Positions 46,251 through 56,119 are shown, counted from the stretch's first letter. The stretch is DNA of 64,000 nucleotides from Alloalcanivorax profundimaris (GCF_015265435.1 NZ_JABJWH010000005.1:186001-250000), one strand, 5' to 3'. Notes: a model not told the origin generated them from the sequence alone. Numbers and translations: made by a program.

Positions 46251-46378
46251 TGGGGCTCCCGTTCCTTGAGGCTGAAAGCAGGGTTTCAGAGTGCCCGACG
46301 CCGCCGCGCCGGTCCGTGAACCCGGCCGTGCTCCCGGGTTATCATGCCGGGCCCCGACGACCCTTGCCAGGAGTGCCC

Positions 46379-46813
46379 ATGAGCGAGACCCGCTCGCGCC
46401 CGTCGCGCGATGAATTCGGTTACCTGTGTCCGGTGGACAGCCGCTGGGCGGACAACGACGTCTACGGCCACATCAACAACGTCGTTTATTACAGCTATTT
46501 CGATTCCACCATCAACCGCTATCTGATCGACCGGGGCGGCCTGGATATTCATGGCGGCGAGGTGATCGCCTACGTGGTCAGCTCCGGGTGCGACTATTTC
46601 GAGGCGGCGGCCTACCCGGAGGCGCTCGCGGTGGGCATGCGGGTGGACAAGCTGGGCAACAGCTCGGTGCGCTACGGTCTGGCCCTGTTCGGTGAACAGG
46701 GCGACGCCAAGGCGCTGGGTTTCGTGGTGCACGTGTTCGTGGACCGCGCCAGCGGCCGGCCGGTGCCGATTCCGGAGCCGCTGCGCGAGGCGCTGGCGAC
46801 CCTAGCCGGCTAA
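46379..46813 (+). CDS. Acyl-CoA thioesterase, hotdog (4HBT) fold
   Basis: 144 residues from ATG 46379 (GGAG 6 bases upstream). The 4HBT signature is clear: VDSRWADNDVYGHINNVVYY with the active-site Asp, followed by the YSYFDSTINRYLID helix and a long beta strand (NSSVRYGLALFGEQGDAKAL). Hydrolyses an acyl- or aryl-CoA in the cytoplasm; chain preference unknown. Its stop overlaps the convergent araC-type gene by 4 bp. Confidence 0.9.
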   Translation: MSETRSRPSRDEFGYLCPVDSRWADNDVYGHINNVVYYSYFDSTINRYLIDRGGLDIHGGEVIAYVVSSGCDYFEAAAYPEALAVGMRVDKLGNSSVRYGLALFGEQGDAKALGFVVHVFVDRASGRPVPIPEPLREALATLAG

Positions 46814-47787
46814 CGTCCTGGCAGGCTGTGGCGCCACTCGCTGGGGCTGACGCCGAAGGTGGCCTTGAAGGCGCGGCTGAAGCTGGCGCTGTCGGTGAAG
46901 CCGTAATCCAGGGCGATTTCCAGAATGCTGCGGTGTTCGTTGTCCGGCGCCGCCAGGGCCTCGCGCACCGCGTCCAGGCGCACCCGGCGGATGAAACGGC
47001 CCGGTGTCAGTTGATGCTCCTCGAACAGCCGGTACAGGGCCCGCCGTGACACGTGCAGGGCGCCGGCCAGTTCGTCCGGGCTCAGCTCCGGGTCGTCGAT
47101 GTGCGCCAGCACGTGCTGGTGGGCCACGTCCAGGGTGGTGGCGGCGGACAGCTTGTCCGGCGCGGTGGCGCAATGGAGCAGGGCGGAAAGCATCATCTGC
47201 ACCGCCTGGAATACCGGGCTGGCGTTGCCGGCGCCGTCGCCGGGCTGGTCGAGCAGCGCCATCACCGCGGCCAGGGCGGCGCGGGCGGTGGTGCGATCAT
47301 TGAGGGTGTGGGCGCAGACCCGCTGGCTGAGCCGCTCCCAGCCGGGGATCGCCTCGTAGGGCAGCATCAGTATGGCCAGCTGGGCGTGGTCCTCCATGGC
47401 CAGCTGGTAGGGGCGGGCGGTGTCGCAGATGGTGACGTCGCCGGTGTGCAGCAGGGTCTCGCGGCCGTCCTGCTCCACGGCGGTGCGTCCGTTCTGCTGC
47501 CACATCACCTTGAGCAGGCCTTCCTCGGCGCGGCGGGCGCCGAAACCGGTGCGGCGCACCTGGCAGGAGTCGGAGCGGATCACCGCCACGGCGCGGTGGT
47601 CGAAGTTGCACAACTGAACGTCGGCGCGGAAATCCTGCGTCTTGCTGGCGCTCATTTCCAGCCAGGGGAAGTTGCAGTTGACGAAATTCTGCCAGGGGCG
47701 GAAGCCTTCAATCACCTGGTGATTGCCCGGCGCGGGCTGGGTGTGACTGCGTAATGCTTGCACGGCGCTCTCCACGGCATTCTCCAT
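46810..47787 (-). CDS. AraC-family transcriptional regulator
   Basis: 325 residues. N-terminal cupin-like sensor (RADVQLCNFDHRAVAVIRSD, LLHTGDVTICDTARPYQLAM) and C-terminal double helix-turn-helix (LSPDELAGALHVSRRALYRL, then ILEIALDYGFTDSASFSRAF). The sensor type is that of AraC regulators of aromatic or alcohol oxidation operons (AraC_binding_2). Divergent from the aldehyde dehydrogenase/PQQ dehydrogenase pair, which is its likely target. Confidence 0.9.
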   Translation of the reverse strand: MENAVESAVQALRSHTQPAPGNHQVIEGFRPWQNFVNCNFPWLEMSASKTQDFRADVQLCNFDHRAVAVIRSDSCQVRRTGFGARRAEEGLLKVMWQQNGRTAVEQDGRETLLHTGDVTICDTARPYQLAMEDHAQLAILMLPYEAIPGWERLSQRVCAHTLNDRTTARAALAAVMALLDQPGDGAGNASPVFQAVQMMLSALLHCATAPDKLSAATTLDVAHQHVLAHIDDPELSPDELAGALHVSRRALYRLFEEHQLTPGRFIRRVRLDAVREALAAPDNEHRSILEIALDYGFTDSASFSRAFKATFGVSPSEWRHSLPGR

Positions 47788-48137
47788 GGCGTTGATCGGG
47801 AAACGGTGACCGGGCTGCGAGCACGGCGCCGGACTTCGGCGTGCGCCCCGCCTGCAACAATTCCCATGCAGGAAACGTGCAAGAAAGGGGCCTGTCCTGG
47901 TCCTGTGCTAAGCGGCTCTGGGCCACCGGTTTTCCGCGCCCCTGGATGGGCCGGCTCAACCGGGTTGTTGTTATTAACCTTGAAACGAATATAACAGATT
48001 GAAGACGTTCGACAACAAACGCGGGGGCGCGGCCCGGCACGCAGCGTCAACAACTTTGCACCCTGTGCCATGCCGGCCATCGCGGGGCCGGCGGACAATG
48101 TCGCCATCATAAGAACGATTCCGATGGAGGCATTTCC
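47788..48137. promoter_or_regulatory. Divergent control region between araC-type gene and ALDH gene
   Basis: 350 bp with no gene. A plausible leftward promoter is TTGTCG at 48014-48009 (minus strand) and TATATT at 47993-47988, 16 bp apart. Repeated GTTGTT/AACAAC sequences flank it (47964-47971, 48012-48018) and could be AraC-protein half sites. The ALDH promoter is not evident. Confidence 0.4.
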
Positions 48138-49586
48138 GTGACTGAGAAGCGAGGACATTTCATTGCCGGCCGCGACGTGCCGGCTTCCGACGGCCGCACC
48201 ATGCGGGTGGTGAGCCCGGCCAACGACTCGGTGCTGGCGGAGGTGGCGCAAGGCACCACCGATGACGTGGAGGCGGCGGTGTCCGCCGCCCGCGCCCAGC
48301 TCGACGGCGGCGACTGGAGCGCTCTGTCCGGCGAGGAGCGTGGCCGTATGATCAACCGGCTGGCGGACCTGGTGGAACGGGACGCGGACATCCTGGCGGA
48401 CCTGGACGCGGCCTGCATCGGCCGCCCCGGCATGGAACCGCGCCTGCTGGACCTGCCCAACACCATTTCCACCCTGCGCACCTGCGCCGGCTGGGCGGAC
48501 AAGATCGAGGGCCGCACCATACCCACCCCCGGCTACATGGGCACGCCGACCCTGTCCTACACGGTGCGTGAACCGGTGGGCGTGGTGGGCGCCATCATTC
48601 CCTGGAACACCCCGCTGATGATCACCAGCTGGAAGCTGGGCCCGCTGCTGGCCGCCGGCTGCACCGTGGTGCTCAAGCCTTCCGAGGAAACCCCTCTGTC
48701 CGCCCTGCATCTGGTCAGGCTGTGCCAGGAGGCGGGCATCCCCGACGGCGTGGTGAACGTGGTCACCGGCGTCGGCAGCGTGGTGGGCGAAGCCCTGTGC
48801 ACCCACCCGGAGGTGGACAAGATTTCCTTCACCGGCAGCCCGGAAGTGGGCGCGCGCATTCAGAAAACCGCCGGCAGCCGCTTCAAGCGGGTGTCCCTGG
48901 AACTGGGCGGCAAAAGCCCGCAGATCGTGTTCGACGACGCCGACCTGGACGCCGCCGTGCAGGGTTGCGCCATGGGCATCTTCTTCAACAGCGGCCAGGT
49001 GTGCGCCGCCGGCAGCCGCATTCTGGTGCACAACAGCCGGCTGCGGGAATTCGCCGATAACCTGGCGGCGGTGGCCGAGGGCATTCAGGTGGGCGACCCG
49101 TCCGCCGGCGAGGTGCAAATGGGCGCGCTGGCCAGCGCCGCCCAGCGCGACAAGGTCACCGATTACATCCAGCGCGGCGTGCAGGAAGGCGCCCAACTGC
49201 TCAGTGGCGGCGCCATGGACACCGAGAAGGGCTGCTTCGTGCGCCCCACGGTGTTCCTCGGCGACAATGATCTGAGCATCGCCCGGGATGAAATCTTCGG
49301 CCCGGTGGCCACGGTGATCGGCTTCGAGGACGAGGCGGACGCGGTGCGCCTGGCCAACGATACCCGCTATGGCCTGGCGGCCACGGTGTGGACCGCCGAC
49401 GTGGCCCGTGCCCATCGCGTGGCCCGTGCCGTGCGCGCCGGCGCCGTGGGCGTCAACTGCTGGGCGCCGATCGACGCGCGCCTGCCCTGGGGCGGCATGA
49501 AGTCCAGCGGCCTGGGCCGCGAGGGCGGCCTGAGCGGCGTGCTCGCCTACACCGAAGAAAAAGTGATTACCGTCGTGACCCAATAA
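48138..49586 (+). CDS. NAD(P)-dependent aldehyde dehydrogenase
   Basis: 482 residues from GTG 48138 (GGAGG 7 bases upstream). ALDH superfamily motifs: VGAIIPWNTPLMITSWKLGP, FTGSPEVGARIQ, catalytic Glu in SLELGGKSPQ and catalytic Cys in FNSGQVCAAGSRI, ending GGMKSSGLGREGGLSGVLAY. Cytoplasmic; should oxidise the aldehyde made by the PQQ alcohol dehydrogenase encoded 40 bp downstream. Confidence 0.95.
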   Translation: MTEKRGHFIAGRDVPASDGRTMRVVSPANDSVLAEVAQGTTDDVEAAVSAARAQLDGGDWSALSGEERGRMINRLADLVERDADILADLDAACIGRPGMEPRLLDLPNTISTLRTCAGWADKIEGRTIPTPGYMGTPTLSYTVREPVGVVGAIIPWNTPLMITSWKLGPLLAAGCTVVLKPSEETPLSALHLVRLCQEAGIPDGVVNVVTGVGSVVGEALCTHPEVDKISFTGSPEVGARIQKTAGSRFKRVSLELGGKSPQIVFDDADLDAAVQGCAMGIFFNSGQVCAAGSRILVHNSRLREFADNLAAVAEGIQVGDPSAGEVQMGALASAAQRDKVTDYIQRGVQEGAQLLSGGAMDTEKGCFVRPTVFLGDNDLSIARDEIFGPVATVIGFEDEADAVRLANDTRYGLAATVWTADVARAHRVARAVRAGAVGVNCWAPIDARLPWGGMKSSGLGREGGLSGVLAYTEEKVITVVTQ

Positions 49587-49626
49587 AACCGGTCCGGCAC
49601 GCATAACAAGAACAGCGAGGACAACA

Positions 49627-51759
49627 ATGAACACTTCGATCCGCGCCGGCGGCGCGGCGGCCCTGGCCGCCGCCTGCCTGCTTTCCGCGTGCGCCTATTT
49701 CGACCGGGCGCCCTCCGATTCCTCCTCTTCCTCCCGTCCGGCGGCGGACGTGGGCGCCGCCCGCCTGGCCGCCGCCGACGGCGAGCCCGGCAACTGGATG
49801 ACCCACGGCGGCACCTATCAGGAGCAGCGTTTCAGCCGCCTGGACCGCATCAACCAGGACAACGTGGGCCGCCTGGGCCTGGCCTGGACCTACAAGCTGG
49901 ATCTGGACCGGGGCGTGGAAGCCACGCCCATCGTGGTGGACGGCGTCATGTACACCACCGGCCCGTTCAGCATGGTCTACGCCCTGGACGCGCGCAGCGG
50001 CGAGCTGCTGTGGAAATACGATCCCGGCGTCACCAAGACGCGCGCCCGGGACGGTTGCTGCGGCCCGGTGAACCGGGGCGTGGCGGTGTGGCAAGGCAAG
50101 GTCTACGTGGGCGCCTATGACGGCCGCCTGATCGCCCTGGACGCCGCCACCGGCGAGCCGGTATGGAGCGTGGACACCCTGATCGACAAGAACCGCAGCT
50201 ACACCGTCACCGGCGCGCCGCGGGTGGTGAAGGGCAAGGTGATCATCGGCAACGGCGGCGCCGAGTTCGGCGTGCGCGGCTACATCACCGCCTACGACGC
50301 CGACACCGGCAAGCAGGCCTGGCGCTTCTTCACGGTGCCCGGCGATCCCGCCAAGCCGCCGGAGAACGAGGCCATGGCCCGGGCCCGGGAAACCTGGTTC
50401 GGCGACCAGTACTGGAAGCAGGGCGGCGGCGGCACGGTGTGGGACTCCATGGCCTACGACCCGGAACTGGACCTGCTCTACATCGGCACCGGCAACGGCA
50501 GCCTGTGGAACCGCCAGGCCCGCTCCGAGGGCAAGGGCGACAACCTCTACCTGAGCTCCATCGTCGCCCTGCGCCCGGACACCGGCGAATACGTCTGGCA
50601 CTACCAGACCACCCCCGGCGACCAGTGGGATTTCACCGCCACCCAGACCATCACCCTGGCGGACCTGGAGATCGACGGCGAAATGCGCCAGGTGCTGATG
50701 CAGGCGCCCAAGAACGCCTTCTACTATGTGCTCGACCGGCGCACCGGTGAACTGATCTCCGCCGAGAAATACGCCCCGGCGAATTGGGCCGAGCGTGTCG
50801 ATCCGGCCACCGGCCGGCCAGTGGTGAACCAGGAAGTGGCGGACTGGACCAAGGGCCCGCGCCTGCTGGTGCCGGGCCCCCTGGGCGCGCACAACTGGCA
50901 GCCCATGTCGTTCAGCCCGGACACCGGCCTGGCCTACATTCCGGTGCAGGAAGCGCCGGCCATGATGGTGCCGGACAACGACGCCACCTTCCGGGGCAAG
51001 AGCCGCTTCCAGGTGGGCAGCGAGCCGGTGGCCCTGCCCGAGGACGCCGAGACCCTGGCCAAGACCGTGGCCGCCTACAAGGGCCGGCTGGTGGCCTGGG
51101 ACCCGGTGGCGCAGAAGGAAGTGTGGCGCCAGCCGTTCCCCAGCATCTGGAACGGCGGCGTGCTGTCCACCGCCGGCGGCCTGGTGTTCCAGGGCAACGT
51201 CACCGGCACCGTGGCCGCCTACGACGCCGCCGACGGCGACAAGCTCTGGGAAGCGCCGGCCAACACCGGCGTGGTGGCCGGCCCGGTGACCTACGAGGTG
51301 GACGGCGAGCAGTACGTCACCTTCATGGCCGGCTGGGGCGGGGTGTTCCCGCTGGCGTTCGGCGGCCTGGCGGCCAACGCCAAGGTGCGGCCGGAAGCGC
51401 GCATCCTCACCTACAAGCTGGACGGCGACGCCACCCTGCCTGAACCGCAACGCCGCGCCGTGGCGGTGCCGGAGGCGCTGCCGGCGCTCACCGCCGACGC
51501 CGCCACCGTGGATCAGGGCCGTGATCTGTACAACGACAATTGCGGCCTGTGCCACGGCTTCAGCGCCATGGGCGGTGGCGTGGTGCCGGACCTGCGCTAC
51601 ATGGACGGTGACACCCACAAGGCGTTCCCGGGCATCGTCGCCGGTCTCTACCAGGACAAGGGGATGCCGTCGTTCGCCGGCCGCCTGACGCCGGAGCAGG
51701 TCGAGGCGATCCACCAGTACGTGATCAAGCGTGCCCACGACCTCAAGGACAGCCTCTAA
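49627..51759 (+). CDS. PQQ-dependent quinohemoprotein alcohol dehydrogenase, predicted lipoprotein
   Basis: 710 residues. Signal peptide ends in LLSAC with Cys22, so lipidation is predicted, followed by a Ser-rich linker. Eight-bladed propeller with tryptophan-docking repeats (DARSGELLWKYDPGV), the vicinal disulfide Cys-Cys of PQQ alcohol dehydrogenases in RDGCCGPVNRG, Ca-site residues near GNGSLWNR, and a C-terminal cytochrome c domain with NCGLCHGFSAMGGG. Oxidises primary alcohols in the periplasm and passes electrons via its heme. No pqq synthesis genes lie in the window. Confidence 0.93.
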   Translation: MNTSIRAGGAAALAAACLLSACAYFDRAPSDSSSSSRPAADVGAARLAAADGEPGNWMTHGGTYQEQRFSRLDRINQDNVGRLGLAWTYKLDLDRGVEATPIVVDGVMYTTGPFSMVYALDARSGELLWKYDPGVTKTRARDGCCGPVNRGVAVWQGKVYVGAYDGRLIALDAATGEPVWSVDTLIDKNRSYTVTGAPRVVKGKVIIGNGGAEFGVRGYITAYDADTGKQAWRFFTVPGDPAKPPENEAMARARETWFGDQYWKQGGGGTVWDSMAYDPELDLLYIGTGNGSLWNRQARSEGKGDNLYLSSIVALRPDTGEYVWHYQTTPGDQWDFTATQTITLADLEIDGEMRQVLMQAPKNAFYYVLDRRTGELISAEKYAPANWAERVDPATGRPVVNQEVADWTKGPRLLVPGPLGAHNWQPMSFSPDTGLAYIPVQEAPAMMVPDNDATFRGKSRFQVGSEPVALPEDAETLAKTVAAYKGRLVAWDPVAQKEVWRQPFPSIWNGGVLSTAGGLVFQGNVTGTVAAYDAADGDKLWEAPANTGVVAGPVTYEVDGEQYVTFMAGWGGVFPLAFGGLAANAKVRPEARILTYKLDGDATLPEPQRRAVAVPEALPALTADAATVDQGRDLYNDNCGLCHGFSAMGGGVVPDLRYMDGDTHKAFPGIVAGLYQDKGMPSFAGRLTPEQVEAIHQYVIKRAHDLKDSL

Positions 51760-51769
51760 CCAATAAAAT

Positions 51770-51795
51770 GCCCCGACCGGCGGACCGGTCGGGGC
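51770..51795. terminator. Strong hairpin after the PQQ dehydrogenase gene
   Basis: GCCCCGACCGG-CGGA-CCGGTCGGGGC, 11 perfect pairs, no T-tract. Probable transcript end between two convergent genes. Confidence 0.65.
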
Positions 51796-51856
51796 GGCTG
51801 CCCCCCAAGGGCAGAAAAACGGTGCGGGGCCGGTGGGGCCTGAAGCGTGCAGGACG

Positions 51857-53548
51857 CTAAAGCGTGTAGAGGAAGCTGGGGCCGGGGAATTCGGAACCGT
51901 TATCCTCGCCGATCTCCTCGGCCACCAGCCGGTTGGTCTTGTCGTTCATCGCCATCAGCAGGGAACGGGCGTCCTGCGGGCGGGCGGCCAGGTTGTCGAT
52001 CTCGTGGGGATCACGCCAGGTGTCGTAGAGCTCCAGATCGTTGTGGGCCAGCAGGGTGTCCCAGTCCTCGGGCACGTGGTGGCTGTCCGGGCTGAAGTAG
52101 CGGGCGAACTTGTAGCGGCCGTCGAACACGCCCCGGTGCAGGCCCCGGTTGCCCAGCTCCGGGCCCAGTCTCAGTTGTTTCAGAAAATCCCCCATCACCT
52201 TCACCGGCGTGATCTCGTCGCCTTCGGTGACCAGCCGGCGGGTGGCTTCCGGGTCGGTGTAGAGCAGCACGCCGTAGGCGAACAGCACGCCGCGCTTGTC
52301 GCGCTGGGTGGCGCGACCGGTGACCGCCGGGCTCAGGTCCACGCCCGGGGTGTCGGTGCTCTCCTGGCCCTCGGTGGCCAGCCCCACCAGGGTGGGCAGC
52401 AGATCCAGGGTGGAGCCCAGGTGCTCCACGGCGTGCCCGCCGCGCACGTCCGGGTGGCGAATGATCAGCGGGATGCGGCTGTTTTCCTTGTAGATCATCG
52501 GGCCCTTCTGGCGCAGCCCGTGGGCACCGGCCATTTCGCCGTGGTCGGCGGTGTAGACGATGATGGTGTTGTCCAGCTGGCCGCTTTTCTCCAGGGCCTG
52601 GAGCACCCGGTCCACCTGCCGGGAGACGTCCCGCAGGCAATTGAAGTAGTAACTCTGGTTGGCCCGCCAGGCGGCTTCGTCGTCCTTGTCGATGTGGCCG
52701 TAGACGGCGTCGATCACCTCCGCGTAGGAGTGGTGGCACCAGGGCTTGCCGGCCAGGCCGCCGTGGTGGAAGGAGGCGGGCAGGGGCACGTCGCTCCAGT
52801 CCTTGTCGTAGAGCGGATCATTGGGGGCCGGGCGCAGCGGCGCCATGAAATCCGGATTGGCCCGGGAGCGGGATTGTTGCTCGCTGGTGGCGAAGAACAT
52901 GATGTCGTGGGGATTGACGAAATTCACCGCCAGCAGCCAGGGCCGGTCCAGCCCGGTGCTGTCGCGCATCAGCCACTGGCCGGCTTCCGCGGACACCATG
53001 CGGTCCGCCAGATAGCCCTGCCACACCGAGCCGTGCACGTCGCCGGTGAGGTTGTAATCGTGGAAGCCGTGTTTCTCCAGGGCCCGGCGCCGGCTCGGGT
53101 AGCTGCCGTACATCAGGCCGGGGCCGTCATCGATGTCGGACAGATGCCACTTGCCTTTGTAGGCGGTGTAGTAGCCCAGGCCCTGGAATACCTGCCCCAG
53201 GGTGGGCAGATCCTGGTTGAGGCTGGGGAAGGGCGGCGCGTGCAGATTGGCGGTCATGCCGGTGCGCATGGTGTGCTGGCCGGTGTACATCACCGACCGG
53301 GATGGCGAGCAGGGCGAGGTGTTGGCGTAGTACTGATTGAAGGCGACCCCCTGGTTGAGCAGCTTGTCGTGGGCGGGCAGGTCCAGGTTGCCGGGAAGAT
53401 CGCGGCCGTTGCGCTCCTGGTCGGACACCAGCAGCAGCACATTGGGGCGCTTTTTGCCGGCGCCGGCGGCGGCGCGCAGGGCGGGCGCGGTGCCCAGGGC
53501 GGCGGCGCCCAGGGCCAGCTGTTTGAGAACGGTGCGGCGGTCGGTCAT
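51857..53548 (-). CDS. Sulfatase, type I formylglycine-dependent, Tat-exported
   Basis: 563 residues. N-terminal Tat-like signal DRRTVLKQLALGAAALG. Sulfatase core with PNVLLLVSDQERNGRD and the formylglycine motif Cys-Ser-Pro-Ser-Arg in NTSPCSPSRSVMYTGQHT; later GKWHLSDID and YTADHGEMAGAHG for the metal site. Needs a formylglycine-generating enzyme (none in the window). Probably cleaves alkyl- or aryl-sulfate esters in the periplasm. Divergent from a LysR gene. Confidence 0.92.
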   Translation of the reverse strand: MTDRRTVLKQLALGAAALGTAPALRAAAGAGKKRPNVLLLVSDQERNGRDLPGNLDLPAHDKLLNQGVAFNQYYANTSPCSPSRSVMYTGQHTMRTGMTANLHAPPFPSLNQDLPTLGQVFQGLGYYTAYKGKWHLSDIDDGPGLMYGSYPSRRRALEKHGFHDYNLTGDVHGSVWQGYLADRMVSAEAGQWLMRDSTGLDRPWLLAVNFVNPHDIMFFATSEQQSRSRANPDFMAPLRPAPNDPLYDKDWSDVPLPASFHHGGLAGKPWCHHSYAEVIDAVYGHIDKDDEAAWRANQSYYFNCLRDVSRQVDRVLQALEKSGQLDNTIIVYTADHGEMAGAHGLRQKGPMIYKENSRIPLIIRHPDVRGGHAVEHLGSTLDLLPTLVGLATEGQESTDTPGVDLSPAVTGRATQRDKRGVLFAYGVLLYTDPEATRRLVTEGDEITPVKVMGDFLKQLRLGPELGNRGLHRGVFDGRYKFARYFSPDSHHVPEDWDTLLAHNDLELYDTWRDPHEIDNLAARPQDARSLLMAMNDKTNRLVAEEIGEDNGSEFPGPSFLYTL

Positions 53549-53698
53549 GGAACCTCCCCTTGTTGTTTTTTTGAACGGCGGGGAGGAGTATGAGGGCTTA
53601 ATTCATGATCGGGGGTTATATATCCATACCCTTCGAGCCCGGCGCCGGGTTGCTAATCCGGGCGCCGGTCAGGACGCAGGCAGGGAGCGGGGGACGAC

Positions 53699-54682
53699 AT
53701 GCCCGGTTGGCAGTTGCAGCAGTTGATCCAGTTTCGCGCGGTCTATGAGCACGGCAGCCTGTCCGCCGCCGCCCGTGCCCTGGGCGTGAGCCAGCCGGCC
53801 TTGAGCCGGGCCCTGGCCAAGCTGGAGGAGGAACTGGGCGCGGCCCTGTTCCAGCGCCACACCCGGGCCCTGCGGCCCACCGAATTCGCCACCGAATTGT
53901 ACCGCCAGGCGAGCCGGGTGCTGCACGAAAGCGCCGGGCTGGATCGTCTGGTGGAGCGTTTTCAGGAGGGCCGCGAGGGCCGGGTGCGGCTGGGGTGCGG
54001 GCCGTTCGTGCCGGATTTGCTGTCACGCAAGCTGGCGCGGGCCATGGAAGGGGCCGGCCTGAACCTGCACCTGGATGTGCACACCGACCATTTCGAGAGC
54101 CTGCGCGAGGGGCTCTACGGTTATCGCTACGACTTCCTGCTCTATGACGGGCGCCGCCGGGGCGACGTGCCCGACCACGACGACGTGGTGGTGGAGCCGC
54201 TGCTGAGCCTGCCGCTGCGCATGGTGGCGCCGGCGGCCTGGGTACGCGGCGAGGAGGGCCGGGCGGCCCTGGAGTCGGAGCCGGCGGCGCGGGCCTTCGC
54301 CGCGTCCCAGCCTTGGGCCATGCCACGGGTGTCGCCGGACTACGGCCGGCGGGCGGCGCCCTGGTTTCACCGCATGCTGGTGGCCCGGCGTGGCGCCGAA
54401 TTCCTGATGCCCACCCTGAGCGCCTGCGTGGGGCTGTGCCGTTCCGGTCATGCCCTGACCCTGGCGCCGGACATCCTGATCGAGGAGGAGCTGGCCGCCG
54501 GCTGGCTGGTGCCGCTGCCCCTGGACGTGGGCGCCGCCTCCGAGACCTGCGCCTACTGGCTGCGCTCGCGGCCCCTGTCCCAGGCCGCCGGGCGGTTGTG
54601 GCGGCTGTTGGTGGACGGCGGCCTGCGCGAGGCGGACGGGCCGCTCAGGCCGGGTTCCCGCTGCGAATCCGGAACAGACTGA
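53699..54682 (+). CDS. LysR-family transcriptional regulator
   Basis: 327 residues. N-terminal helix-turn-helix: LIQFRAVYEHGSLSAAARAL, then SQPALSRALAKLEEELGAAL. C-terminal effector-binding domain with VRLGCGPFVPDLLSRKLARA. The divergent sulfatase gene, 150 bp away, is the likely target. Its 3' end overlaps the convergent MFS gene by 38 bp. Confidence 0.92.
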   Translation: MPGWQLQQLIQFRAVYEHGSLSAAARALGVSQPALSRALAKLEEELGAALFQRHTRALRPTEFATELYRQASRVLHESAGLDRLVERFQEGREGRVRLGCGPFVPDLLSRKLARAMEGAGLNLHLDVHTDHFESLREGLYGYRYDFLLYDGRRRGDVPDHDDVVVEPLLSLPLRMVAPAAWVRGEEGRAALESEPAARAFAASQPWAMPRVSPDYGRRAAPWFHRMLVARRGAEFLMPTLSACVGLCRSGHALTLAPDILIEEELAAGWLVPLPLDVGAASETCAYWLRSRPLSQAAGRLWRLLVDGGLREADGPLRPGSRCESGTD

Positions 54683-56054
54683 CCAGGGCCGCGCACAGCG
54701 AGAAGCCGGCGGCCATCAGCAGCGCCGGAGCGATGGCGTCCTCCACCAGGCTGAACGCCAGGGCGGTGAGCGCCGCGCCGAGGGTCTGGCCGAGCAGCCG
54801 GGTGGTGCCCTGCATGCCGCCGGCGCCGCCGCTGCGGTGGCGCGGCGCCGAGCCGATGATGGCGCGGTTGTTGGGCGCCTGGAAGAACCCGAAGCCGAGG
54901 CCGCATAACGCCATGCAGGCGAGAATCACCGGCAGCGGCGCCTGCTTGGACAGCAACGCCAGCAATACCAGCCCGACCACCTTGGCGAGCAGGCCCAGCG
55001 AGCACAGCACGCCGATCGGATAGCGGTCGGCGAGTCGTCCGGCCAGGGGCGCGGTGATCATCACCGCCGCCGGCCAGGGGGTCATCAGCAAGCCGGTTTG
55101 CACGGCGCTGTAGCCAAGCACGTCGTGCAGATAGAAGGGCAGGGCGATGAAGGCCGCCATCTGGCTGGTGAAGGAACAGAACGAGGTGCCGATGGCCAGG
55201 GCAAACGGGCGGATACGCAGCAGATCCACCGGCAGCAGGGGCGAGGGCTGGCTTAGCTGGCGGCGCACCAGCACCGTGCCCACCAGGCCGGCGGCGGCCA
55301 GCGCCACCAGCGCCGGGGTCACCGCCATGCCGTGGGCGAGGCCGTCCACGGCGCTCACCAGCAGGCCGATGGCCAGGGCGTTGAGCAGGGCGCTGACCCA
55401 GTCGAAGGGGCGCGGATCGGTGGGCGTGCGCGGCAGGTTGCGCGACGCCAGGTACAGGGCCAGACCACCCAGAGGCACGTTGACGGCGAACAGCCAGGAC
55501 CAGTCCGCCACCGACAGAATGCCGGCGGCCACGGTGGGCCCCAGCGCCGAGGACAGCGCCACCACCATGGCGCTCAGGCCGATGCCCCGGCCCAGGAACC
55601 GGGCCGGGTAGATAAAGCGCACCAGAGCGGCGTTGACGCTCATCACGCCGGCGGCGCCGAGCCCCTGGAAGAAGCGCGCCACCGCCAGGGTGACCAGGGA
55701 ATCCGCCAGGGTGCAGACCAGGGAAGCGACGATGAACAGCCCCAGGCCGACCCGGTAGATACGGCGGTAGCCGACGATGTCGCCCAGGGAGGACAGCGGC
55801 AGCAGGGTCAGGGCCACCGCCAGAAGATAGGCGTTGACCACCCAGACCACGTCGGAGCGGCCCACGACCAGGCTGTTGGCGATGGTCGGCAGGGCGACGT
55901 TGACGATGTTGCTGTCCATCACCGACATGCCGATGCTGGTGGCGATGGCGAGCATGGCCAGGCGGCGTTGCCGGGCCGGCAGACCGTCGTGCTCGGCACG
56001 CGGGTCCGCGGGGGTACTGCTTTCTGGCAAGAAGGGGCTCCCGGTCGGGCTCAC
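54645..56054 (-). CDS. MFS multidrug transporter, DHA2 (14-TM) type
   Basis: 469 residues from GTG 56054. Motif A-like LSSLGDIVGYRRIYRVGLGL, the DHA2 start region SVMDSNIVNVALPTIANSLV, and motif C-like ALSSALGPTVAAGIL with 13-14 predicted helices. Proton-driven export of drugs or metabolites across the inner membrane; substrate unknown. Downstream of the molybdenum hydroxylase operon on the same strand but probably transcribed separately. Confidence 0.9.
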   Translation of the reverse strand: MSPTGSPFLPESSTPADPRAEHDGLPARQRRLAMLAIATSIGMSVMDSNIVNVALPTIANSLVVGRSDVVWVVNAYLLAVALTLLPLSSLGDIVGYRRIYRVGLGLFIVASLVCTLADSLVTLAVARFFQGLGAAGVMSVNAALVRFIYPARFLGRGIGLSAMVVALSSALGPTVAAGILSVADWSWLFAVNVPLGGLALYLASRNLPRTPTDPRPFDWVSALLNALAIGLLVSAVDGLAHGMAVTPALVALAAAGLVGTVLVRRQLSQPSPLLPVDLLRIRPFALAIGTSFCSFTSQMAAFIALPFYLHDVLGYSAVQTGLLMTPWPAAVMITAPLAGRLADRYPIGVLCSLGLLAKVVGLVLLALLSKQAPLPVILACMALCGLGFGFFQAPNNRAIIGSAPRHRSGGAGGMQGTTRLLGQTLGAALTALAFSLVEDAIAPALLMAAGFSLCAALVSLFRIRSGNPA

Positions 56055-56119
56055 TGGGTGACCCGGGATGATACGCCGTTAAGCGGTAAGGCGCTTATTG
56101 ATTCTGTTTATAAGGTCCG

